Assembly (NCBI GenBank): GCA_016203335.1
Contig: JACQNA010000059.1
Coordinates: 1-10,479 of the forward strand
DNA from: Candidatus Woesearchaeota archaeon
GTDB taxonomy: Archaea > Nanobdellota > Nanobdellia > Woesearchaeales > JACQNA01
DNA: 10,479 bases
Direction: 5' to 3'
The notes beneath the pieces were generated by a model that had not been told where the DNA came from, did not search any database, and saw only the letters and a program-made list of their open reading frames with translations. This document shows positions 1-5,675 of the stretch, one piece after another. The stretch's first letter is position 1. Each line of letters starts with the position of its first letter. The position numbers and the translations under genes are program-made.

Positions 1-14
1 AACTTGTATGCCAT
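1..14 (-). CDS. Start of a leftward gene (partial, unidentified)
   Basis: Only the first four codons (Met-Ala-Tyr-Lys) lie in the window, so no function can be given. The start is supported on the minus strand by a strong Shine-Dalgarno sequence GGAGGTG (27-21) six bases before the ATG at 14, and by a TATA box further upstream. An in-frame ATG at 29 is possible but would place the Shine-Dalgarno inside the coding region. Confidence 0.4.
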
Positions 15-52
15 AAAGCACACCTCCATAAGAGAATAAGCAATACCCAGCG

Positions 53-63
53 TTATTTAAATA
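53..63 (-). promoter_or_regulatory. Archaeal TATA box for the leftward partial gene
   Basis: The minus strand reads TATTTAAATAA, a good box A. It is centred about 28 bases before base 29, so transcription would begin near base 30-32 and give a short leader carrying the GGAGGTG ribosome-binding site. Confidence 0.45.
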
Positions 64-122
64 CTGCCCAAAAATGTAAACTAAAAACGGTACTAAACAA
101 TTCACTTGGCACACCGAAACCC

Positions 123-131
123 TTAAATATA
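123..131 (+). promoter_or_regulatory. Archaeal TATA box of the RHH antitoxin-like gene
   Basis: TTAAATATA is centred about 28 bases before the ATG at 155, which predicts a leaderless or near-leaderless mRNA. This spacing is the main reason for taking ATG 155 over the in-frame TTG at 134. Confidence 0.55.
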
Positions 132-150
132 CATTGTACATACATAGTAT
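129..150 (+). promoter_or_regulatory. Candidate autoregulatory operator (imperfect dyad)
   Basis: A 22-base imperfect palindrome, ATACnnTGTA..TACAnnGTAT, with 16 of 22 positions symmetric. It lies between the TATA box and the start codon of the ribbon-helix-helix gene, where its own product could repress by blocking transcription initiation. RHH antitoxins commonly autoregulate by binding such repeats; the assignment here is inference. Confidence 0.4.
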
Positions 151-154
151 TACC

Positions 155-415
155 ATGGAAACCATCAGCCTCAAGCTGGAAGAGGGCATCCTCAGCGAAA
201 TCGATCGCAAGCTGGCGGCGCACCGCTATAGCACAAGAACCGAGTTTATCCGTGACGCGATCCGGGAAAAGCTCTCGGAGCTGGAGAAAGAAAAGCTGCT
301 GCAGGAAGTTGCAAAGCTGAGGGGATTATCAAAAAGAAAAACCACTGATGGGGAGCTTCATAAAGCCGGAGAGAAAGCATTCGAGATTCTGGAGAGAAGG
401 CTTAAGGCGAAATAA
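155..415 (+). CDS. CopG/VapB-type ribbon-helix-helix protein (antitoxin-like)
   Basis: An 86-residue protein. The N-terminal part is a typical RHH DNA-binding unit: a short beta strand (METISLKLEE), then helix A (GILSEIDRKLAA), a turn with YSTRTEFIRDAIREKL as helix B, and a charged helical tail that could bind a toxin. RHH proteins act as dimers on palindromic operators, and in archaea are often antitoxins of PIN ribonucleases. A PIN gene lies next to it, but on the opposite strand and tail to tail with a 14-base overlap, not in the usual antitoxin-toxin operon. ATG 155 is chosen because a TATA box lies about 28 bases upstream and the reading begins with the usual RHH strand. It may be a free-standing regulator instead. 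Confidence 0.8.
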   Translation: METISLKLEEGILSEIDRKLAAHRYSTRTEFIRDAIREKLSELEKEKLLQEVAKLRGLSKRKTTDGELHKAGEKAFEILERRLKAK

Positions 416-833
416 GGTCTTGCGGCTTCTGTGGCTCTGCGATATCGCGTAGTTTCTGAAAGTGATTGTCCAAGGTCACTAATGTTGCTTTGTTGTCTCG
501 GGCGATGAGGGCGTGGAGAGCGTCTCTTTGGGGGACATTCCTCTTTAAGGCAAGATCCTTTGCTTTGCCAAGCTGTTTCAGGTGAGATTCGACATAAATG
601 AGTATTGATCGTAGCTTATTCAACAGGTGGGCAATATCATAAGAGGAGTAGCCAAGCGTTTCAAGCTCGATAATAACATTGTCTGAATAGATTATCTTGT
701 CGTCATTGCGTATTATTTTGTTAACCAATTCGTGCGCCCATCTTCCCTTCGGCAAGTTAGGCTCGTCCCGATGCTCAAAGAAATCCAGCCAGATGGATGT
801 ATCAAAATAGTACGTTTTTGCCAATCCGTTCAC
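402..833 (-). CDS. PIN-domain ribonuclease (VapC-like toxin)
   Basis: A 143-residue PIN-domain protein, a predicted Mg2+-dependent endoribonuclease. The four conserved acidic residues are visible, counting from the GTG: Asp11 (YYFDTSIW), Glu56 (VIIELE), Asp104 (RDALHALIA) and Asp122 (LVTLDNHF). The GTG start at 833-831 overlaps the thioredoxin gene's TGA as GTGA, so translation is probably coupled to the CcdA-thioredoxin operon. A TTG at 824 is an alternative start. No TATA box is evident just upstream. The 3' end overlaps the convergent RHH gene by 14 bases. If that RHH protein is its antitoxin, the pair has an unusual convergent layout; otherwise this is an orphan PIN protein. Confidence 0.8.
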   Translation of the reverse strand: MNGLAKTYYFDTSIWLDFFEHRDEPNLPKGRWAHELVNKIIRNDDKIIYSDNVIIELETLGYSSYDIAHLLNKLRSILIYVESHLKQLGKAKDLALKRNVPQRDALHALIARDNKATLVTLDNHFQKLRDIAEPQKPQDLISP

Positions 834-1852
834 CCGAACGTAAACGTCGATATCTCAAACCCCTTTCCCTCTACCTGAATAGTGATTGTCCGCTCGCGGT
901 AATCTTCCCCGGCATGCAGCTGGTACAGGTCAAACTCGCGCACAAACACGTTCTTCTGCTCTTTTCCATCAACAATGATGCGCAGGAGTGCTCCGTCAGC
1001 AGCCCCGGCAACAATGTTCACAATCTTCGCATGGTAGGTGAGCTGGACAGTTCCTTGTGCATCAAGAAGTTCCATAGTATCGGCATTGCTCTTCCATCTG
1101 CCAGCCAGATACGCCTTATTCCGTTCCGGCGATGCAGGAATCGTGTATGATTGAGTGGTGTCAGCAGGAATCTTCCCGTACCCGAATCCGCCCCGGTCAA
1201 ACGCATATCCCAGGTATATCTCCGGCGTGCCGATATTGAAGAACTCCGGCTGCACCGCAGAGGATGGAGTAGTGATGTTTGTAGGAATGATGTTCCCAGA
1301 CTGGAGCAGGGTTGCGCGCTCCCGCAGCAGCTCCTGGATCTTCTGCTCTGTTTCCGCATACGCCCCCTCGCCGATATGGTCGTACACGATATTCCCGTTT
1401 ACATCAATCAGGTATTTGTGCGGCCAGAACCGGTTTCCAAATGCCCGCCAGGTCGCATAGCCATTGTCCTGCACCACTGGATACTTGATGTTGAACTTTT
1501 CCACTGCCCGCAGCACATTCGGATATTCTTTTTCAAACTCAAATTCAGGGGTATGCACCCCGATAATCACCAGGCCCTGCTCCCGGTATTTCTCATCCCA
1601 CATCGTCAAGTAGGGCAGTGTCCGCTGGCAGTTGATGCAGGTATAGGTCCAGAAGTCTACCAGCACCACCTTGCCCCGCAGGGAGGCAAGCGTCAGGCCA
1701 GGCTCAGTGTTGATATACCCGGCAATCCCCTGCAGCTCAGGGGCAGCATTACTGCTTGAATGGAGAGAGGGCAATGGCTGCTCCTCCCTAAAGTAGAGAA
1801 TGCCGCCGATGATGATAAGGGCGGCAATAGCCCAGAGGATAATGGTTTTCAT
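830..1852 (-). CDS. Membrane-anchored TlpA/DipZ-like thioredoxin
   Basis: A 340-residue protein with three parts. Residues 5-21 form one N-terminal membrane anchor. Residues about 38-180 are a thioredoxin fold of the TlpA type, with active site FWTYTCINC (Cys72 and Cys75) and the cis-proline in RFWPHKYLID (Pro144). Residues about 205-340 form a beta-rich domain opening with GTPEIYLGY, containing LAGRWKSN and ending in FTFG, matching the C-terminal domain of DipZ proteins. DipZ joins CcdA and this module in one chain; here they are two genes overlapping as ATGA (1849-1852). The role is extracytoplasmic thiol-disulfide exchange, with electrons probably passed from cytoplasmic thioredoxin through the CcdA partner. 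The substrate is unknown. Confidence 0.88.
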   Translation of the reverse strand: MKTIILWAIAALIIIGGILYFREEQPLPSLHSSSNAAPELQGIAGYINTEPGLTLASLRGKVVLVDFWTYTCINCQRTLPYLTMWDEKYREQGLVIIGVHTPEFEFEKEYPNVLRAVEKFNIKYPVVQDNGYATWRAFGNRFWPHKYLIDVNGNIVYDHIGEGAYAETEQKIQELLRERATLLQSGNIIPTNITTPSSAVQPEFFNIGTPEIYLGYAFDRGGFGYGKIPADTTQSYTIPASPERNKAYLAGRWKSNADTMELLDAQGTVQLTYHAKIVNIVAGAADGALLRIIVDGKEQKNVFVREFDLYQLHAGEDYRERTITIQVEGKGFEISTFTFG

Positions 1853-2610
1853 GGGGATTTTGCCAATGATGTTCCGGAAAGGTATGCAAGCATCGCAGGC
1901 ACCAATGGCAGCACGCAGGGCGAAAGGAAGGATACCATGCCGAAGAAGAATGCAATGCCCAGGGTTGCCAGCGAGAGCCCGCTCGTGAAGATGGTGCTCG
2001 CTGCTCCGCCCTGCTCCAGGCCAAGGTCACTGCCAAAGAGATTGACTGCTGCCTCAAAATTCGCAACCCGGGCAAGCTGGTTGGTGAACACGAGCACACC
2101 AAGCGCAAGCAAGAGCAGCCCGACCACGATGTTGAAGTATTTGAGGAATCGTGAGAATCTGCTGATAAGGGCGGTTGCCTGCGCGGTGAACAGCCCAATG
2201 AGGAGAAAGGGGATGCCTAGGCCAAGGGAATAGGAAAGCAGCAGGAAGAATGCGCTTCCAGGATGAGCTACTGCCAGGGTCAATATCACGCCAAGCACTG
2301 CGCCAACACAAGGCGTCCATCCAACGGCAAATGCCACCCCGAATAATGCAGAGGTCAGATAGGTATACCTGGTCTTCCGCACGCTGAACTTGTGCTCCCG
2401 CTCGAGGAATGGTATCCTGATCAGCCCGAGCAGATAGAGGCCGAAGAGGATGATGATAATGCCGCCAATCCGGGCAAGCCAGCTCTGCACCGAGAATGCA
2501 ACAGTGCTGAGCACGGTCTGCAGGAGCACGCCGAGAAGCGAGAAGACAACAACAAACCCCAGGACAAAAAAGGCGCTGTTGAGGAATACCTTGAGCTTAT
2601 CATTATCCAT
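1849..2610 (-). CDS. CcdA-family thiol-disulfide electron transporter, circularly permuted
   Basis: A 253-residue six-helix membrane protein that should carry reducing equivalents across the membrane to the adjacent thioredoxin. In family members the first helix carries the SFLSPCVLPLVPA motif, followed by helices 2-3 and the WTPC helix. Here the protein starts directly at what is normally helix 2 (NSAFFVLGFVVVFSLLG, 11-27). It then has helix 3 (48-64), the WTPC helix (Cys101), helix 5 (119-141) and helix 6 (160-176), and only then the SPC helix (SFLSPCVLPLVPA, Cys232) at residues 213-246. Both redox cysteines are kept. A TATA box 27 bases before ATG 2610 argues that no N-terminal helix is missing. 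It is the first gene of the operon with the DipZ-like thioredoxin and PIN. Confidence 0.88.
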   Translation of the reverse strand: MDNDKLKVFLNSAFFVLGFVVVFSLLGVLLQTVLSTVAFSVQSWLARIGGIIIILFGLYLLGLIRIPFLEREHKFSVRKTRYTYLTSALFGVAFAVGWTPCVGAVLGVILTLAVAHPGSAFFLLLSYSLGLGIPFLLIGLFTAQATALISRFSRFLKYFNIVVGLLLLALGVLVFTNQLARVANFEAAVNLFGSDLGLEQGGAASTIFTSGLSLATLGIAFFFGMVSFLSPCVLPLVPAMLAYLSGTSLAKSP

Positions 2611-2632
2611 ACAATAGCAGAGGTAATCAAGA

Positions 2633-2642
2633 ATATTTATAG
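2633..2642 (-). promoter_or_regulatory. TATA box of the ccdA-thioredoxin-PIN operon
   Basis: The minus strand reads CTATAAATAT, centred about 27 bases before ATG 2610, so the mRNA should be leaderless. The box contains the stop codon of the upstream permease gene (2637-2639), so the two functions share bases. Confidence 0.65.
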
Positions 2643-3953
2643 CTTGCGGTTAATCACCGCAAACACCGCTATGCCGAGGAGGAGCAGCCCCAGCCCAGTC
2701 AAGATAACAGCAAACTCCAGGTTGATAATCATAAACAGGGAGAAGATGATGCTTATGGCGGGAAGCAGGGGCATCTTCCCTATCCGCAATGGCGAATGGA
2801 ACAGCCGCTGGGCAGCAGGCATGGTATACCTGAGCTTGATGAGTGCAATATTGATGGCAATGAACGTGAGGAACACCGCAAAGTTCGTCACCTCAGCAGC
2901 AAACTTGATGTCTCCGCTGAGCGCAAAAAGCATGGAAACAGCCCCAACAGCAATGATGGCATTTCTCGGCGTCTGGTATTTCTTGTCAATCACGCTCAAG
3001 AGCCGCAGCCTCCTGAACTCATGTCCGACTCCATACAGCATGCGTGAAGTGACTATCAGGATGATGAGCGCCGTGCTTGCAATGGAAAGGAGCGCAACAA
3101 TGGCGATAAAAAGAAATGCATATTCGCCCAGGGGAAGGGCGGCGACATCAGCCAGCGGGGCATGGGAAGCAGAAAGCCTCTCCCATCCGAGCACGCTTGC
3201 CGCAGTAAGCGAGGCGAGGATATAAACGATAGTGGATATCCCAATCGAAAAGAGCAGCGCCAGGGGGATCGTTCTCCGGGGATTCTTGGTTTCCTCGCTT
3301 AATTTGACAACGCTCTCAAACCCCAGGAATGCAAAGAAGATGAGGGAAGCTGCCTCAAACAGCCCGGATAGCCCCTGCGGCAGGGCAAAATAGTCCACGT
3401 TGCCAAAAGAGCCGGGCAGCAGCGCAATAACCACTGCCAAGCCAAGGAGCCCGAGCACCGTGAAGACAATGCTGAGATGCGTGCTCTGCCGGATGCCCAG
3501 GTAATTGACCAGGGAAAACCCCAGGAGCACCAAGGCCGCAATGAGGATGATATTCCCGCCGGCAAGCTCGGCAAAATATCCCGCAAATCCCAGCGAGACC
3601 GCTGCAGCAGAGATGATGCCGGCAATGATAACCAGGTACCCAATGACAAATCCCGCTGGCCTGCCGAATGCATGCTCAACGTAAATATATTCACCAGCGT
3701 CCTTCGGAAACATCGAGCTGAGCTCTGCATAGCTAAAGCCGGTAAAGAGGGCAAGGGCAGCGCTGATCAGGAAAGAGAGCCAGACTGCGTTGCCGGCAAG
3801 CCCCGCTGCCTGCCCGATTAATGCATAAATGCCCGCCCCCACAATAATGCCGATGCCGGCAAGGGTAGCGGTCAGCAGCCCCAAATCCCTCCGCAAGGTC
3901 AGGTGGTGCCGGCGGAAATGCTTTTTATGGTGGTGCTTATGATGAATCCTCAT
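2637..3953 (-). CDS. APC-superfamily amino-acid permease
   Basis: A 438-residue polytopic membrane protein of about 12 helices, related to PotE/basic amino-acid transporters. The first helix holds the unwound substrate-binding motif IGIIVGAGIY; the family signature FFAFLGFESVVKLSEETKNPRR follows in the middle. The exact substrate cannot be told from sequence. The N-terminal cytoplasmic tail is very histidine-rich (IHHKHHHKKHFRRHH, eight His in fourteen residues), which may bind metal or sense pH. The ATG at 3953 is chosen; a GTG directly before it at 3956 would add one residue. It begins 8-11 bases after the vapC stop, so it may be read from the vapBC promoter or from a weak TATA inside vapC. 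Confidence 0.87.
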   Translation of the reverse strand: MRIHHKHHHKKHFRRHHLTLRRDLGLLTATLAGIGIIVGAGIYALIGQAAGLAGNAVWLSFLISAALALFTGFSYAELSSMFPKDAGEYIYVEHAFGRPAGFVIGYLVIIAGIISAAAVSLGFAGYFAELAGGNIILIAALVLLGFSLVNYLGIRQSTHLSIVFTVLGLLGLAVVIALLPGSFGNVDYFALPQGLSGLFEAASLIFFAFLGFESVVKLSEETKNPRRTIPLALLFSIGISTIVYILASLTAASVLGWERLSASHAPLADVAALPLGEYAFLFIAIVALLSIASTALIILIVTSRMLYGVGHEFRRLRLLSVIDKKYQTPRNAIIAVGAVSMLFALSGDIKFAAEVTNFAVFLTFIAINIALIKLRYTMPAAQRLFHSPLRIGKMPLLPAISIIFSLFMIINLEFAVILTGLGLLLLGIAVFAVINRKL

Positions 3954-3964
3954 CACTGCCTCTT

Positions 3965-4360
3965 TTACCGGATATTAACTATTTTTATCCCTTGTATTCG
4001 TTGATAATGCTTATTGTTGTTTGTCAATAAGATGCTACCATTGCACAAGCACATTGCGCCGATGAGCAAGTCAAAATTATCCAGTAATCTTCCCCTTTTC
4101 CGTAATTCAGCCTTTGTCTGACCAAATCTCTGGCACACGCCGAGATTGAGATTGATGATTTCCACTTTCTCGAGAAACTGCAGCAAACCCGCCAAATGTC
4201 TTTTGATGTTTTTTGAGTCGTACACACCGTAAAATAATTCAGCCACAGAAATAGAGGATATATACAGATTTTCAAATGAGAGTATGCCCAACTTTTCCAC
4301 AGCGGTTGGATTTCCTCGGAGGTACTCTATGGCAATATCAGTGTCCAGCAGGTAATTCAT
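3965..4360 (-). CDS. vapC: VapC toxin, PIN-domain ribonuclease
   Basis: A 131-residue canonical VapC. Conserved features are LLDTDIAIEYLRG (Asp6/Asp8), SVAELFYGVYDS (Glu41), LLDNFDLLIGAMC (Asp97) and LLTNNNKHYQRIQGIKI (Asn114/Asn115), matching the usual acidic metal site and length. VapC toxins cleave specific RNAs such as tRNA or rRNA loops when freed from VapB. The start overlaps the vapB stop (ATGA, 4357-4360), the standard coupled antitoxin-toxin layout. The target RNA is not predictable. Codon use is more AT-rich than in the neighbouring housekeeping genes, consistent with a mobile module. Confidence 0.93.
   Translation of the reverse strand: MNYLLDTDIAIEYLRGNPTAVEKLGILSFENLYISSISVAELFYGVYDSKNIKRHLAGLLQFLEKVEIINLNLGVCQRFGQTKAELRKRGRLLDNFDLLIGAMCLCNGSILLTNNNKHYQRIQGIKIVNIR
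3981..3990 (-). promoter_or_regulatory. Weak TATA candidate for the permease inside vapC
   Basis: The minus strand reads GGATAAAAAT in the last codons of vapC. Its centre is about 29 bases before the GTG at 3956 and 32 before the ATG at 3953. It would let the permease be expressed apart from vapBC, but the match is modest. Confidence 0.3.
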
Positions 4361-4626
4361 ATAGCGACCTTTCTTCTTGATAGAGATCTTGCTCGATATA
4401 TGTCTGAGGTTAACGCATCGCCGTCAATATCTTTCCATGTGCCCGCTGCTGTCAAAAATGCATCTCTTTTTCTTAAGTGTTCTAGAGTCTTGGTTATTGC
4501 GTAGCTGACTGCAGTCGACAGGTTCACATTGAATACTCCGGTAATTTTTTTCTTTTGTTCTAGTTCCCTGCTTAACTCCTTTGCTTCATCGTATGCTTCC
4601 TCAGCAATCTTAATGGTTTTATACAC
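4357..4626 (-). CDS. vapB: VapB antitoxin
   Basis: About 89 residues. The N-terminus (VYKTIKIAEEAYDEAKELSREL) matches the archaeal VapB opening for DNA binding, and the C-terminus (AAGTWKDIDGDALTSDIYRARSLSRR) matches the toxin-binding tail that wraps VapC. It precedes vapC with a 4-base overlap. The GTG at 4626 is preferred because GGTGAT stands four bases before it; an upstream in-frame GTG at 4635 would add three residues and would itself lie in that ribosome-binding site. VapB with VapC probably represses its own promoter. Confidence 0.85.
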   Translation of the reverse strand: MYKTIKIAEEAYDEAKELSRELEQKKKITGVFNVNLSTAVSYAITKTLEHLRKRDAFLTAAGTWKDIDGDALTSDIYRARSLSRRKVAI

Positions 4627-4638
4627 GGGTATCACCTT

Positions 4639-4662
4639 CCACTATCATTCTACTTTTAGTGG
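4639..4662 (-). promoter_or_regulatory. Candidate VapBC operator (inverted repeat)
   Basis: CCACTA (4639-4644) and TAGTGG (4657-4662) form a perfect 6-base inverted repeat with a 12-base spacer. It lies between the TATA box and the vapB start, across the predicted transcription start. VapBC complexes typically autoregulate through such repeats. Confidence 0.4.
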
Positions 4663-4672
4663 AATTTTATGC

Positions 4673-4680
4673 TATATAAA
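4673..4680 (-). promoter_or_regulatory. TATA box of the vapBC operon
   Basis: The minus strand reads TTTATATA, predicting a start near 4650. The mRNA would then have a short leader of about 24 bases carrying GGTGAT, in contrast to the leaderless pattern of most other operons here. Confidence 0.55.
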
Positions 4681-4728
4681 CCTTGCGGTTTCTTGGCAGG
4701 TTTCCGTTAGGGATTCCAAAAATGTTAG

Positions 4729-5601
4729 TTAGCTATCCTGCCGTAAGACATGCCCAATATACTCCCGCTGATAGGGAAGCCCATGCCTCTTTGCCAGCTT
4801 CCCCAGCGCCTTGGCAAAGCAGCTGCCGTACTGCGCTGCCTGCTTTTTCCGCAGCGCAATCTCTGGCGGCAACCCAAGATGCATCGCTGCCTCCCGGAAG
4901 ATAACCTTGTTCTGCCCGTTGGCAATCTTGTATTTCCCCGGCGCCTGCATGGCAGCAGCAATCACTGCATCGTCAAGCAGCGGATCAAGGAATTGTATGT
5001 TGAGTGCATCTGCAATCAATTTCCCCCGAACAATATCCCGCTGCCACATCTTTTGCAGCCCCTGCCAGCATTCTGCATTCACATCCTTGACTTTGTGGCG
5101 CTCGTAGCCGGCAAATATCTCCTCGCTCCCTAACCCAGTAAAGAACGTGTTTACCTTGTCCTGTTTTGCCAGCTGTGCAGCGGCAACGGCAACAGCCCCC
5201 ACCCCTACGTTCACCGCATCTGCATGCTTCCCTAATATCCGGATGGTGCGCTCAATAATCGGCTGGATCTCCGCAAGCGAATAGATTTTGCAGCGGAGCC
5301 GTACTCCAAGCATGCGCGCAGCGCGCTTCGCCTCCCTGATGTCATCGGGCAGCTTGGTTCCATCCTGGAAGCCGACGGCGTAGCAGAAAAAATTGCTTGT
5401 CTTCCTGTTGATGAGCAGTGCAAGGGTGCTGCTGTCCAGCCCGCCGGAAAACAGCACGCCGAATTTCCGGGAAGGGACAAGGCGGCAGGCCGCATCAGTA
5501 ACTGCACGAGCAATATGCGCAATGAGTTTTTTCTTGTCTGAGATTTCCTTGGTGCGCTTCTGTAGCTGCCGGACATGCTGCTCCCATCCCTTCTGATTCA
5601 T
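4729..5601 (-). CDS. Asparagine-synthetase-like PP-loop ATP pyrophosphatase
   Basis: A 290-residue protein matching the synthetase domain of glutamine-dependent asparagine synthetase. It shows the PP-loop FSGGLDSSTLAL (Ser52-Ser58), a GLGSEEIFAGYERH segment (156-169) equivalent to the conserved acidic segment of AsnB, and LRKKQAAQYG (about 250-259) near the C-terminus. The N-terminal class II glutaminase domain with its Cys2 nucleophile is absent. It may therefore use ammonia, or activate a different acceptor by adenylation; asparagine synthesis is not assured. The ATG lies 2 bases after the 3' end of a tRNA-Ala, so the gene has no room for its own promoter outside the tRNA and is probably transcribed through it. 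The vapBC promoter lies downstream. Confidence 0.82.
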   Translation of the reverse strand: MNQKGWEQHVRQLQKRTKEISDKKKLIAHIARAVTDAACRLVPSRKFGVLFSGGLDSSTLALLINRKTSNFFCYAVGFQDGTKLPDDIREAKRAARMLGVRLRCKIYSLAEIQPIIERTIRILGKHADAVNVGVGAVAVAAAQLAKQDKVNTFFTGLGSEEIFAGYERHKVKDVNAECWQGLQKMWQRDIVRGKLIADALNIQFLDPLLDDAVIAAAMQAPGKYKIANGQNKVIFREAAMHLGLPPEIALRKKQAAQYGSCFAKALGKLAKRHGLPYQREYIGHVLRQDS

Positions 5602-5603
5602 AA

Positions 5604-5675
5604 TGGACTCGGCGGGAATCGCACCCGCGACCTCGTCGTTGCGAACGACGCGCTCTGCTGCTGAGCTACGAGCCC
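5604..5675 (-). tRNA. tRNA-Ala (anticodon CGC)
   Basis: A 72-base cloverleaf. The acceptor arms GGGCTCG and CGAGTCC pair with a G3:U70 wobble, the alanine identity element, and the discriminator is A. The anticodon stem CGTCG/CGACG encloses the loop TTCGCAA, giving anticodon CGC. The T stem is GCGGG/CCCGC. CCA is not encoded. The T-loop is TGCGATT (G where T55 is expected) and the D-loop is a short AGCAGCA without the GG pair, so the elbow contacts are unusual. It begins directly after the DRG stop codon (5676-5678) and ends 2 bases before the next gene's ATG. No intron is seen. Confidence 0.95.

Noticed and set aside
87..101. A 15-base match (one mismatch) between ACGGTACTAAACAAT here and ACGATACTAAACAAT at 10407-10421, near the two window ends.
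   Set aside because: A few matches of this quality are expected by chance in 10 kb, the second copy lies inside a signal-peptide coding region, and neither flank extends the match. Not treated as an attachment-site pair.
134..154. Extended N-terminus of the RHH protein from TTG 134.
   Set aside because: The extra residues are not part of the RHH fold, and the TATA box at 123-131 is only about 7 bases away, so the transcript would start after this codon.
1151..1759. A 202-codon open frame on the plus strand opposite the thioredoxin gene.
   Set aside because: It is antisense to a well-supported gene, has no family features, and is an artefact of the codon bias of the real frame. The same holds for the long antisense frames opposite the permease, the PP-loop gene and DRG.
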